The notes below the pieces were generated by a model. The model had not been told where the DNA came from and searched no databases. It saw only the letters and a program-made list of their open reading frames with translations. The translations under genes were made by a program, and so were the position numbers. From contig NZ_JADPJH010000037.1 of assembly GCF_023073315.1 (NCBI RefSeq), positions 105,299 through 169,298 on the forward strand: 64,000 nt of DNA, given 5' to 3'. The stretch comes from Bradyrhizobium sp. 1 (lineage in GTDB: Bacteria; Pseudomonadota; Alphaproteobacteria; Rhizobiales; Xanthobacteraceae). Shown here in pieces: positions 43,874-52,056 of the stretch (its first letter is position 1; every line of letters starts with the position of its first letter).

Positions 43874-44977
43874 ATGATGTTGACGGCGCTGGGTTTGATG
43901 AGCGGCACCTCGCTGGACGGGGTGGATATCGCGCTGATTGAAACCGACGGAAAGCAGGTCAAGGCGTTCGGGCCCTCCGGATACCGGCCCTACAGCCCGG
44001 CCGAGCGCAATCTGCTGCGCCAGGCGCTGAGCGAGGCCGTGCACCTGCCGCAGCGTGATGCCCGGCCGGGGATTCTGGCCGAGGCCGAGCGCGCGGTGAC
44101 GCTGGCCCATGCCGAGGCGGTCGCTGCCTTCGTCGCCCAGAACCGCATGAAGCCGGAGGATATCGACATCGTCGGCTTCCACGGCCAGACCGTGCTGCAC
44201 CGGCCCGAGCGGCGGCTGACGGTCCAGATCGGCGACGCGCCGGCGCTGGCGAGGGCGATCCATATCCCCGTGATGCACGATTTCCGCGCCGCCGACGTCG
44301 AGGCCGGCGGGCAGGGCGCGCCGTTCGTCCCGGTCTACCACCGGGCGCTCGCCAACTCGCTGGAGCGCCAGGGGCCGATCGTCGTGGTCAATATCGGCGG
44401 CGTCTCGAACGTCACCTATATCGACGGCAACGATACGCTGATTGCCTGCGATACCGGCCCCGGCAACGCGCTGCTGGACGATTTCATGTACCGCACCATG
44501 AACCAAGCGTTCGATGCGGAGGGCAAGTTCGCAGCGCTCGGAAAGGCCGATGAGGCCTGGATTGCGCGCGCGCTGGAGCTGCCGTTCTTCGCGGCGCCGC
44601 CGCCGAAATCGCTCGATCGCAACGACTTTGCCGCACTCAGGCTCGGCGATGTCGCGCCGGCCGACGGCGCAGCGACGCTGACCGCCTTCACCGCGGCGGC
44701 GATCGCTCTCATCATTCCGCTGCTGCCGCGGCGGCCGCGTAGCTGGATCGTCTGCGGCGGCGGCGCCCGCAACCTCACCATGCTGCGGATGCTCAGGGAG
44801 CAGGTCGGATCGGCCACTGTCGAAGCCGCCGAGACGCTCGGCTGGGCCTCCGACGCCATCGAGGCGCAAGCCTTCGGCTTCCTCGCCGCCCGCGGCCTGA
44901 AGGGCCTGCCGCTGTCCTATCCGGCCACCACGGGGGTGCCGATGCCGATGACAGGTGGGGTCATCGCGCGGCCCTGA
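43874..44977 (+). CDS. anmK: Anhydro-N-acetylmuramic acid kinase
   Basis: The protein has 367 residues. It begins LGLMSGTSLDGVDIALIETDG, the family signature, and has the ATP-binding VVNIGGVSNVTYIDG and the sugar region DTGPGNALLDDFM. AnmK phosphorylates and hydrolyses anhydro-MurNAc released from old peptidoglycan to MurNAc-6-P, so the cell can recycle wall sugar. It is divergent from tyrS, a common arrangement in this group of bacteria. Confidence 0.95.
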   Translation: MMLTALGLMSGTSLDGVDIALIETDGKQVKAFGPSGYRPYSPAERNLLRQALSEAVHLPQRDARPGILAEAERAVTLAHAEAVAAFVAQNRMKPEDIDIVGFHGQTVLHRPERRLTVQIGDAPALARAIHIPVMHDFRAADVEAGGQGAPFVPVYHRALANSLERQGPIVVVNIGGVSNVTYIDGNDTLIACDTGPGNALLDDFMYRTMNQAFDAEGKFAALGKADEAWIARALELPFFAAPPPKSLDRNDFAALRLGDVAPADGAATLTAFTAAAIALIIPLLPRRPRSWIVCGGGARNLTMLRMLREQVGSATVEAAETLGWASDAIEAQAFGFLAARGLKGLPLSYPATTGVPMPMTGGVIARP

Positions 44978-45005
44978 GGTCCAGGTCTTTGATCAAGGTC
45001 GGTTA

Positions 45006-45052
45006 ATGCATTTGCATGGACCTTGACGAGTCCATGCAAGTGCATCTATCTT
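45006..45052 (+). promoter_or_regulatory. Promoter with large operator dyad upstream of the GST gene
   Basis: The arms 45006-45021 and 45030-45045 are complementary at 15 of 16 bases (ATGCATTTGCATGGAC against GTCCATGCAAGTGCAT). TTGACG (45023-45028) and TATCTT (45047-45052) with an 18-base spacer form a promoter that the dyad covers. A repressor of MarR or TetR type would block this promoter. Confidence 0.65.
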
Positions 45053-45087
45053 GGTGGTGATTGCATCAACCCGCCGGGATCGCCGCC

Positions 45088-45765
45088 ATGACCGCCTCGC
45101 TCAAATTGATCAGCCACAAGCTTTGTCCCTACGTGCAGCGTGCGGTGATCGCGCTGAAAGAGAAGGGCGTACCGTTCGAGCGGATCGACATCGATCTCGC
45201 CAACAAGCCCGACTGGTTCCTAAAACTGTCGCCGCTCTGCAAGGTGCCGGTGCTGGTGGTTGCGACCGACAAGGGCGAGGTCGCGCTGTTCGAGAGCAAC
45301 GTGATCTGCGAATACATCGAGGAGACGCAAGGTGGTGCGAAGCTGCATCCGGTGGATGCGCTGAAGCGTGCAGAGCACCGCGCCTGGATGGAGTTCGGTT
45401 CGGCGATCCTCGGCGATCTCTGGGGGCTGGAGACCACGACCGATCCGGCGACCTTCGAAAGCAAGCGGCAGGCGCTCGTCGCAAAGTTCACGCGCGTGGA
45501 AGCGGCGCTAAGTGCGGGCCCATTCTTCGCGGGTAACGCGTTCAGCCTGATCGACGCGGTATTCGCGCCGATCTTCCGCTATTTCGACCTGTTCGACGAG
45601 CTGACTGAGCACGGCATCTTCAGGGATGTGCCGAAGGTGCGGGCGTGGCGAAGCGAGCTGGCGAAGCGCCCGAGTGTGCATTCGGCGGTCGACTCGAATT
45701 ATCCGGAATTGCTCCGCGCCTTCCTGGTTCGTCACGACGCGCATCTCCTCAAGCTCGCGGCCTGA
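45088..45765 (+). CDS. Glutathione S-transferase family protein
   Basis: The protein has 225 residues from ATG 45088. The N-terminal thioredoxin-like domain has a Cys-containing active site (KLCPYVQRA, Cys13), as in omega-type GSTs, and glutathione contacts PLCKVPVLVV and ALFESNVICEYIEE. The C-terminal half is the alpha-helical GST_C domain. It is a cytoplasmic thiol-transferase or detoxification enzyme. The SMR gene starts 8 bases after its stop, so they are likely one operon under the dyad-controlled promoter. Confidence 0.88.
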   Translation: MTASLKLISHKLCPYVQRAVIALKEKGVPFERIDIDLANKPDWFLKLSPLCKVPVLVVATDKGEVALFESNVICEYIEETQGGAKLHPVDALKRAEHRAWMEFGSAILGDLWGLETTTDPATFESKRQALVAKFTRVEAALSAGPFFAGNAFSLIDAVFAPIFRYFDLFDELTEHGIFRDVPKVRAWRSELAKRPSVHSAVDSNYPELLRAFLVRHDAHLLKLAA

Positions 45766-45773
45766 GCGCGCCG

Positions 45774-46097
45774 ATGTCGCAATCCATGGCCTGGCTGATG
45801 CTGCTGATCGCAGGCGCGCTTGATGTCGGCTGGGCGATCTCGATGAAATATGCGGAAGGCTACACGCGCTTGGGCTGGAGCATCATCTCGCTCGTGCTGC
45901 TCGCGGCCTTCGTTGTCCTGCTCGGGCGGGCCTTGAAGGTGCTCGAGGTCGGCGTCGCCTATTCGGTGTGGACTGGCATTGGTGCTGCCGGCACTTTCGT
46001 CATGGGCGTCGTGCTGTTCGGCGAGACCTTGAGCGCGATGAAGCTTGCGGGCATCGCGCTCGTCTTGATGGGGATTGTCGCGCTCAAGCTGGCTTGA
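45774..46097 (+). CDS. SMR-family transporter (SugE/Gdx-like) with Asp in place of the conserved Glu
   Basis: The protein has 107 residues from ATG 45774; starting at the next ATG (45786) gives 103 residues, as in SugE. There are four short transmembrane helices. The first helix reads AWLMLLIAGALDVGWAIS: the position of the essential Glu of EmrE and Gdx is Asp (GAT). Other marks are YSVWTGIGAAG and VVLFGE in helices 3-4. The Gdx branch exports guanidinium or quaternary ammonium compounds as antiparallel dimers. It is convergent with the hydrolase gene, 11 bases away. Confidence 0.88.
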   Translation: MSQSMAWLMLLIAGALDVGWAISMKYAEGYTRLGWSIISLVLLAAFVVLLGRALKVLEVGVAYSVWTGIGAAGTFVMGVVLFGETLSAMKLAGIALVLMGIVALKLA

Positions 46098-46108
46098 GCG
46101 GCACCCCC

Positions 46109-46756
46109 TCAGCGCACGTTGGCGAGACGCATGTCGAGGTACGCCGTGATGGTTTCCATCAGCGGCTCGAGCTTGGCGTCGAAGAAGTGGTTGGCGCCGG
46201 GGATGACCTGCTGGTCGATCACGATGCCCTTCTGCGTCTTCAGCTTCTCGACCAGCGTGTTGACGTCCTTGGGCGGCACTACCGCGTCCTTCTCGCCATG
46301 CACGATCAGGCCCGAGGACGGGCAGGGCGCGAGGAACGAGAAGTCATAGAGATTGGCCGGCGGCGCGATCGAAATAAAACCTTCGACCTCGGGACGGCGC
46401 ATCAGCAGCTGCATGCCGATCCAGGCGCCGAAGGAGAAGCCGGCGACCCAGCAGGCGCGCGCTTCGGGATTGATGGTCTGCGCCCAGTCGAGCGCTGCCG
46501 CCGCATCCGACAATTCGCCGGTGCCGTGGTCGAACGAGCCCTGGCTGCGGCCGACGCCGCGGAAATTGAAGCGCAGCACCGAGAAGCCGCGATGCGCGAA
46601 CGCGTAGTAGCACTGGTAGATGATCTGATGATTCATCGTGCCGTGAAACTGCGGATGCGGATGCAGGACCATCGCGATCGGCGCGTTCTTCTGCTTGGCC
46701 GGGTGATAGCGGCCTTCGAGACGGCCGGCGGGGCCGGTGAAAATAACTTCAGGCAT
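46109..46756 (-). CDS. Alpha/beta hydrolase, dienelactone-hydrolase-like
   Basis: The protein has 215 residues from ATG 46756 (MPEVIF), chosen over a frame extending to 46798. The nucleophile elbow is VAGFSFGAWIG, preceded by the oxyanion region VLHPHPQFHGTMNHQI, and the catalytic His is in GANHFFDAKLEPL. This is the family often annotated as an alpha/beta hydrolase next to isc/suf genes in alphaproteobacteria. The substrate is unknown. It diverges from iscS. Confidence 0.82.
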   Translation of the reverse strand: MPEVIFTGPAGRLEGRYHPAKQKNAPIAMVLHPHPQFHGTMNHQIIYQCYYAFAHRGFSVLRFNFRGVGRSQGSFDHGTGELSDAAAALDWAQTINPEARACWVAGFSFGAWIGMQLLMRRPEVEGFISIAPPANLYDFSFLAPCPSSGLIVHGEKDAVVPPKDVNTLVEKLKTQKGIVIDQQVIPGANHFFDAKLEPLMETITAYLDMRLANVR

Positions 46757-47104
46757 CGATGATCTCTTGATTGATCCTGGAGAGATGATCCGCAGCAATC
46801 AACCGATTGTAGCCTCATCGGCAACGATGCCGACGGAAGCGCGAATGGAAGGATGGAGCGGGGCGCCCTCGGATGATGCGCGAGCGGCGCGCGGTGAACT
46901 GACGCGCGCGTTCTAACATGAGGCGTGGGTCAAAAAGCAAGCATCTTGAACATCCCGCAATGGGGTCAAGGTGTTAGCGCGTCACCGCCGTGTCATGGCC
47001 AAACCTGGATATGGAATCGCGGTTGCCAAGCGTCCGTCAGGGGCCCATGTCGGGGGCAGCGGCGGGCGGAGCACGTCCCGCGCGCAGGGTAACATATTAC
47101 TTTC
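46757..47104. other. Divergent intergenic region, hydrolase / cysteine desulfurase
   Basis: The region spans 348 bases without a gene. No strong promoter pair or palindrome was found. Half of an Irr-type site (GTTCTAA) occurs near 46909-46915 but has no matching half. The cysteine desulfurase ATG has no clear ribosome site (AACATATTACTTTC precedes it). Confidence 0.5.
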
Positions 47105-48244
47105 ATGCCGAGCCGCGTCTATCTCGACTGGAATGCAACCACGCCGCTCCGCGCTGAAGCGCGGAACGCGATGCTTGCCGCCTGGGAGCTGATCGGCAAC
47201 CCGTCCTCGGTCCATGCCGAGGGGCGGGAGGCGCGGCGGCTGGTCGAGGACGCGCGTGCGGCGCTTGCGGCGGCGGTCGGTGCGTTGCCACGCAACGTCG
47301 TCTTCACCTCGGCTGGGACGGAGGCCAATGCGCTGGCTTTGTCGCCCGGCTTGCGAGGTCCGTCCGGCGGCCCTGTCGAGCGCCTCCTGGTCTCGGCCAT
47401 CGAGCATGCGTCGGTGCTGGCGGGCGGCCGGTTCCCGGCGGACAAGGTCGGTCATATCAGGGTGACGCGCGCCGGCGTGGTCGATCTGGATCATCTGAAG
47501 GCGCTGCTCAAGGACAGCCCACCGGCTCTGGTCTCGATCATGGCGGCCAACAACGAGACGGGCGCGCTCCAGCCGATCGCCCAAGCCGCAGGGATCGTCC
47601 ACGAAGCCGGAGGCCTCCTTCACGTCGACGCGATCCAGGTGCTGGGCAAAATTACGTTCAATATTAACGCGGTAGGCGCCGACCTTGCGACCTTTTCTGC
47701 GCACAAGATCGGCGGTCCCAAGGGCGTCGGCGCGCTGGTGGTGGCGGAGGGCCTTGCCGGATTGGAGCCGGTGCTGCGGGGCGGCGGACAGGAGCTCAAC
47801 CGCCGCGCCGGAACCGAGAATGTCGCCGGTATCGCCGGTTTTGGCGTGGCCGTGAAGGCTGCCCTTCAGGCTCTGCCGGAGGATGCGGAGCGGATGGCAA
47901 CCCTCAGAAATCACTTGGAAAATGGCATCCGTGCCGTCGCCGGCGCAACGATCTTTTCCGATGACGCCGAGCGGTTGCCTAATACCATCCTGTTCACGGC
48001 ACCCGGCCTGAAGGCCGAAACGGCCGTAATCGGATTCGATCTCGAAGGCATCGCCGTGTCCTCAGGTTCGGCCTGCTCCTCCGGCAGGGTCCAGCCGTCC
48101 CATGTGCTCTCGGCGATGGGGTTCGAGCCCACTGTGGCCCAGGGAGCGGTGCGCCTCAGTCTGGGCTGGTCTACGGAGCCTGATGATATCAATAGGGCGT
48201 TAGAGGCTTGGCGAAAGCTCGGTAATACCCTACTTAGAGACTAA
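47105..48244 (+). CDS. iscS: Cysteine desulfurase, class I (IscS/NifS-like)
   Basis: The protein has 379 residues. It is a PLP enzyme with Lys201 in SAHKIGGPKGVG and active-site Cys324 in SSGSACSSGRVQPSHVL, the long flexible loop of class I enzymes. It removes sulfur from L-cysteine for Fe-S assembly and other pathways. It heads the SUF cluster, 113 bases before sufB. A separate class II desulfurase (SufS) is encoded later in the same cluster, so the locus has both types. Confidence 0.92.
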   Translation: MPSRVYLDWNATTPLRAEARNAMLAAWELIGNPSSVHAEGREARRLVEDARAALAAAVGALPRNVVFTSAGTEANALALSPGLRGPSGGPVERLLVSAIEHASVLAGGRFPADKVGHIRVTRAGVVDLDHLKALLKDSPPALVSIMAANNETGALQPIAQAAGIVHEAGGLLHVDAIQVLGKITFNINAVGADLATFSAHKIGGPKGVGALVVAEGLAGLEPVLRGGGQELNRRAGTENVAGIAGFGVAVKAALQALPEDAERMATLRNHLENGIRAVAGATIFSDDAERLPNTILFTAPGLKAETAVIGFDLEGIAVSSGSACSSGRVQPSHVLSAMGFEPTVAQGAVRLSLGWSTEPDDINRALEAWRKLGNTLLRD

Positions 48245-48258
48245 GCGACGAAACACGG

Positions 48259-48274
48259 CTTGAACGGTTCTAAG
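48259..48274 (+). promoter_or_regulatory. Irr-box (ICE)-like motif before sufB
   Basis: CTTGAACGGTTCTAAG matches the iron-control element half-site scheme TTAGAAC-NN-TTCTAA at 13 of 15 positions. Irr and related Fur-family regulators control iron genes in Rhizobiales, and suf operons are common targets. Only the motif is seen; regulation is inferred. Confidence 0.4.
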
Positions 48275-48357
48275 CCCGTGCTTTCGGCCAAAAAACATCG
48301 TAATACTCGTTCGAGTTTGATCCACCGCGGTCCTTGAAACCGCGAGCGGAGGATAGA

Positions 48358-49854
48358 ATGCCAGCCGTGCAAGAGACGGTCGAGCGCGTGAAGCGCATCG
48401 ACGTCGATCAGTATCGTTATGGGTTTGAGACCCTGATCGAGTCCGAGAAGGCCCCCAGGGGACTGTCGGAAGAAACCGTCAAGTTCATCTCCGAGAAGAA
48501 GAACGAACCCGCCTGGATGCTCCAGTGGCGGCTCGAAGCCTATCGGCGCTGGCTGACCATGACCGAGCCGACCTGGGCCCGCGTCGACTATCCCAAGATC
48601 GACTTCCAGGACCTCTATTACTACGCGGCGCCGAAGCCGAAGAAGACGATCAACTCGCTCGACGAGATCGATCCGGAGATCCTGAAGACCTACGAGAAGC
48701 TCGGCATCCCCTTGCGGGAAGTCGCCATGCTCGAAGGCGTGGAACCGAAGCCCGGCGAGGAAGATCCTAACAGGCGCAAGATCGCGGTCGATGCTGTCTT
48801 CGATTCGGTCTCGGTTGCGACCACCTTCAAGGCCGAGTTGATGAAGGCCGGCGTGATCTTCATGCCGATCTCGGAAGCCATTCGCGAACATCCCGAACTG
48901 GTACAGAAATATCTCGGCTCGGTCGTGCCGACCTCGGACAATTTCTACGCGACGCTGAACTCGGCGGTGTTTTCCGACGGCTCGTTCGTCTACGTGCCGC
49001 CGGGCGTGCGCTGTCCGATGGAGCTGTCGACCTATTTCCGCATCAACGAGCGCAACACCGGCCAGTTCGAGCGCACGCTGATCATCGCGGACAAGGGCTC
49101 CTACGTCTCCTATCTCGAAGGCTGCACCGCGCCGCAGCGCGACGAGAACCAGTTGCACGCCGCCGTGGTCGAGCTCGTCGCGCATGACGATGCCGAGATC
49201 AAATATTCGACGGTGCAGAACTGGTATCCCGGCAATTCGGAAGGCAAGGGCGGCATCTACAATTTCGTCACCAAGCGTGGTGACTGCCGCGGCGACCGCT
49301 CCAAGATTTCCTGGACCCAGGTCGAGACCGGCTCCGCCATCACCTGGAAATATCCGAGCTGCATCCTGCGCGGCGACAATTCCAGCGGCGAGTTCTATTC
49401 GATCGCGATCTCGAACGGCTATCAGCAGGTCGACTCGGGCACCAAGATGATTCACCTCGGCAAGAACACGTCGAGCCGCATCATCTCCAAGGGCATCGCC
49501 GCCGGCAAGTCGCAGAACACCTATCGCGGTCTCGTCACCGCGCACCGGAAAGCGACCGGCGCGCGCAACTTCACCGCCTGCGATTCCTTGTTGATCGGCG
49601 ACAAATGCGGTGCGCACACCGTGCCGTACATCGAAGCCAAGAACTCGTCGGCCACATTCGAGCACGAGGCAACGACCTCAAAGATCTCCGAGGACGTGCT
49701 GTTCTACTGCATCCAGCGCGGCCTTTCGCAGGAAGAAGCCGTCGGCCTCGTCGTCAACGGCTTTGTAAAGGACGTGCTTCAGCAGCTCCCGATGGAGTTT
49801 GCGGTTGAAGCGCAGAAGCTGATCTCGATCTCGCTTGAAGGGTCGGTCGGCTAG
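48358..49854 (+). CDS. sufB: Fe-S cluster assembly scaffold SufB
   Basis: The protein has 498 residues. ATG 48358 has GGAGG about 5 bases upstream; a further in-frame start at 48334 has none. The UPF0051 beta-helix core includes PTSDNFYATLNSAVFSDGSF, SYLEGCTAPQRDENQLHAAV and HEATTSKISEDVLFYC. SufB forms the scaffold with SufC and SufD, accepts sulfur from SufS and builds Fe-S clusters under iron limitation or oxidative stress. It is followed by a repeat and sufC. Confidence 0.96.
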   Translation: MPAVQETVERVKRIDVDQYRYGFETLIESEKAPRGLSEETVKFISEKKNEPAWMLQWRLEAYRRWLTMTEPTWARVDYPKIDFQDLYYYAAPKPKKTINSLDEIDPEILKTYEKLGIPLREVAMLEGVEPKPGEEDPNRRKIAVDAVFDSVSVATTFKAELMKAGVIFMPISEAIREHPELVQKYLGSVVPTSDNFYATLNSAVFSDGSFVYVPPGVRCPMELSTYFRINERNTGQFERTLIIADKGSYVSYLEGCTAPQRDENQLHAAVVELVAHDDAEIKYSTVQNWYPGNSEGKGGIYNFVTKRGDCRGDRSKISWTQVETGSAITWKYPSCILRGDNSSGEFYSIAISNGYQQVDSGTKMIHLGKNTSSRIISKGIAAGKSQNTYRGLVTAHRKATGARNFTACDSLLIGDKCGAHTVPYIEAKNSSATFEHEATTSKISEDVLFYCIQRGLSQEEAVGLVVNGFVKDVLQQLPMEFAVEAQKLISISLEGSVG

Positions 49855-49860
49855 CCCCGG

Positions 49861-49967
49861 CCTCATCCTGAGGAGGCCGCGTAAGCGGCCGTCTCGAAGG
49901 ATGGATACCGGAAAGATTGTTGGCCTCATTCCTTCGAGACGCGCCTTCGGCGCTCCTCAGGATGAGG
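49861..49967. repeat. Long palindromic dispersed repeat inside the suf operon
   Basis: The outer arms CCTCATCCTGAGGAG / CTCCTCAGGATGAGG (15 bp) enclose the arms CGTCTCGAAGG / CCTTCGAGACG, plus small hairpins GGCCGC-GTAA-GCGGCC and GCGCCTTCGGCGC. I recognise this as a dispersed element of Bradyrhizobium. It sits between sufB and sufC, so it is transcribed within the operon mRNA. Confidence 0.82.
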
Positions 49968-49986
49968 AGATAGATGGAAAAACATA

Positions 49987-50739
49987 ATGGCTTTGCTTGA
50001 AGTGAAAGACCTCAAGGTTCGTGTCGAGGAGCGTGAGATCCTCCACGGGCTGACGCTGACTGTGAATGAAGGCGAGATCCACGCGATCATGGGGCCGAAC
50101 GGCTCCGGCAAGTCGACGCTCTCCCACGTCATCGCCGGCAAGCCCGGCTATGAAGTCACCGACGGCCAGATCCTGTTCAAGGGCGAGGACCTGCTGGAGA
50201 TGGCTCCAGAGGAGCGAGCCGCCAAGGGCGTGTTCCTGGCGTTCCAGTATCCGGTCGAGATTCCCGGTGTCACCACCATGAATTTCCTCCGTACTGCGCT
50301 GAATGCCCAGCGCAAGGCGCGCGGCGAGACCGAGTTGATGGTGCCGGACTTCCTGAAGAAGGTCCGCGAAGTCTCGAAGTCGCTGAACATCCCGCAGGAC
50401 ATGCTCAAGCGCGGCGTCAATGTCGGCTTCTCCGGCGGCGAGAAGAAGCGCAACGAGGTGCTGCAGATGGCGCTGTTCGAGCCGAGCCTGTGCATCCTCG
50501 ACGAGATGGATTCCGGCCTCGACATCGACGCGCTGCGCATCGCGGCCGACGGCGTCAACGCGCTGCATTCGCCGAAGCGCGCGATGGTCGTCATCACCCA
50601 TTATCAGCGGCTCCTCAACTACATCGTGCCCGACATCGTGCACGTGATGTCGAAGGGCCGTGTCGTGAAGAGCGGCGGCAAGGAACTGGCGCTGGAGCTG
50701 GAAGCGTCCGGCTACGCCCAGTTCGAGGACGCTGCGTAA
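49987..50739 (+). CDS. sufC: Fe-S cluster assembly ATPase SufC
   Basis: The protein has 250 residues. Walker A is GPNGSGKSTL in HAIMGPNGSGKSTLSH, the ABC signature is VGFSGGEKKRNEVLQM, and Walker B is LCILDEMDSGLDIDAL. It is a soluble ABC-type ATPase that drives cluster assembly on SufB-SufD. It is 12 bases before sufD. Confidence 0.96.
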   Translation: MALLEVKDLKVRVEEREILHGLTLTVNEGEIHAIMGPNGSGKSTLSHVIAGKPGYEVTDGQILFKGEDLLEMAPEERAAKGVFLAFQYPVEIPGVTTMNFLRTALNAQRKARGETELMVPDFLKKVREVSKSLNIPQDMLKRGVNVGFSGGEKKRNEVLQMALFEPSLCILDEMDSGLDIDALRIAADGVNALHSPKRAMVVITHYQRLLNYIVPDIVHVMSKGRVVKSGGKELALELEASGYAQFEDAA

Positions 50740-50751
50740 GGATTGTTTGAG

Positions 50752-52056
50752 ATGAACGTTGCTGTGGCAAAGACCGGAAACGGCCGCGCGGTGAGCGATC
50801 TCTTCGCCAGCGCTGAAGGCCGCTTGCCGGGTTCTCCGGCGGTGGTCGCGGTGCGCCGCGAAGCCTTCGAGACCTATGAGCGGCTCGGCCTGCCGCACCG
50901 CCGGATCGAGGAATGGAAATACACTGACCTCCGCGCGCTGGTCGGCGAGGTGCTGCCGCTGGCAGCCAGCCCCGATGCGGCCGCGCTGAAGCGCGCTGCG
51001 GATGCCGTGAAGGCGCATGCGATCTCGGGCGCCCGCAAGCTGGTGCTGGTCGACGGTGTGTTCGTGGCCGATCTGTCCGACGTCAAGGCGGTGGCCTCTG
51101 AAGCAGGCTTCAGGACGTTGCGGGAGACGCTGGAGAAGGATGCGGGTCTGCTGAAGACTGCGTCCACCGACGCTGTGATCTCGCTCAACGCTGCCATGGC
51201 GACCGACGGCGTCGTGCTGTCGATTGCCGACGGTGCGCAGCTGTCCGCACCGATCCAGATCCTCCATATTGCGACCGCTGCTTCGGCGTCGGCCTTCACG
51301 CGCTCGCAGGTCGCGATCGGCAAGGGCGCGCGCGCCACCATCATCGAGAGCTTTGTCGCCGCCGGTGCTGAGGCATACCAGGTCAACGACGCCGTGATCG
51401 TGAAGGTCGGCGACAATTCCGACGTCGCGCATATCCGCCTGATGGACGATGCGCCTGACGCGGTGAACATCACCTCGCAGTTCGTCACCATCGGCGCCAA
51501 TGTGAAGTTCAACGTCTTCAACATGACCACGGGCGCGGCCGTCAGCCGTCTTCAGGGCTTCTTCACGCTGGCGGGCGAGGGCAGCGAGCTCTCGGTCAAC
51601 GGCGTCAACCTGTTGCAGAAGACCGAGCATGGCGACACCACGCTGGTCGTCGACCATGCCGTGCCGAACTGCGTCAGCCGTGAAGTCTTCCGCGCCGTGA
51701 TCGACGACCGTGCGCACTCGGTGTTCCAGGGCCGCATCATCGTCCGTCCCGACGCGCAGAAGACCGACGGCAAGATGATGATCCGGGCGCTGCTGCTCTC
51801 GGACGAAGCCGAAGCCGACAACAAGCCCGAGCTGGAAATCTTCGCCGACGACGTCTCCTGCGGGCACGGCGCCACCGCCGGCGCGCTCGACGACAGCTTG
51901 CTGTTCTATCTGAAGGCGCGCGGCCTGCCGGAGAAGCAGGCCCAGGCCTTGCTGATCCAGGCTTTCGTCGGCGAGGCGATCGAGCAGATCGCCGATGATG
52001 ATCTGCGCGAGCACGTGATCGGCATTGCCGAGCGCTGGCTGGAGCGCCGCCAATGA
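50752..52056 (+). CDS. sufD: Fe-S cluster assembly protein SufD
   Basis: The protein has 434 residues from ATG 50752, with AAGGA about 9 bases upstream. UPF0051 core segments are VNGVNLLQKTEHGDTTLVVDH and CGHGATAGALDDSLLFYLKARG. It partners SufB in the SufBC2D scaffold complex. The ATGA overlap with sufS indicates coupled translation. Confidence 0.94.
   Translation: MNVAVAKTGNGRAVSDLFASAEGRLPGSPAVVAVRREAFETYERLGLPHRRIEEWKYTDLRALVGEVLPLAASPDAAALKRAADAVKAHAISGARKLVLVDGVFVADLSDVKAVASEAGFRTLRETLEKDAGLLKTASTDAVISLNAAMATDGVVLSIADGAQLSAPIQILHIATAASASAFTRSQVAIGKGARATIIESFVAAGAEAYQVNDAVIVKVGDNSDVAHIRLMDDAPDAVNITSQFVTIGANVKFNVFNMTTGAAVSRLQGFFTLAGEGSELSVNGVNLLQKTEHGDTTLVVDHAVPNCVSREVFRAVIDDRAHSVFQGRIIVRPDAQKTDGKMMIRALLLSDEAEADNKPELEIFADDVSCGHGATAGALDDSLLFYLKARGLPEKQAQALLIQAFVGEAIEQIADDDLREHVIGIAERWLERRQ

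Noticed and set aside
49957..52053. A 698-codon minus-strand frame opposite sufC and sufD
   Set aside because: Shadow of two certain genes, with no domain in the translation.
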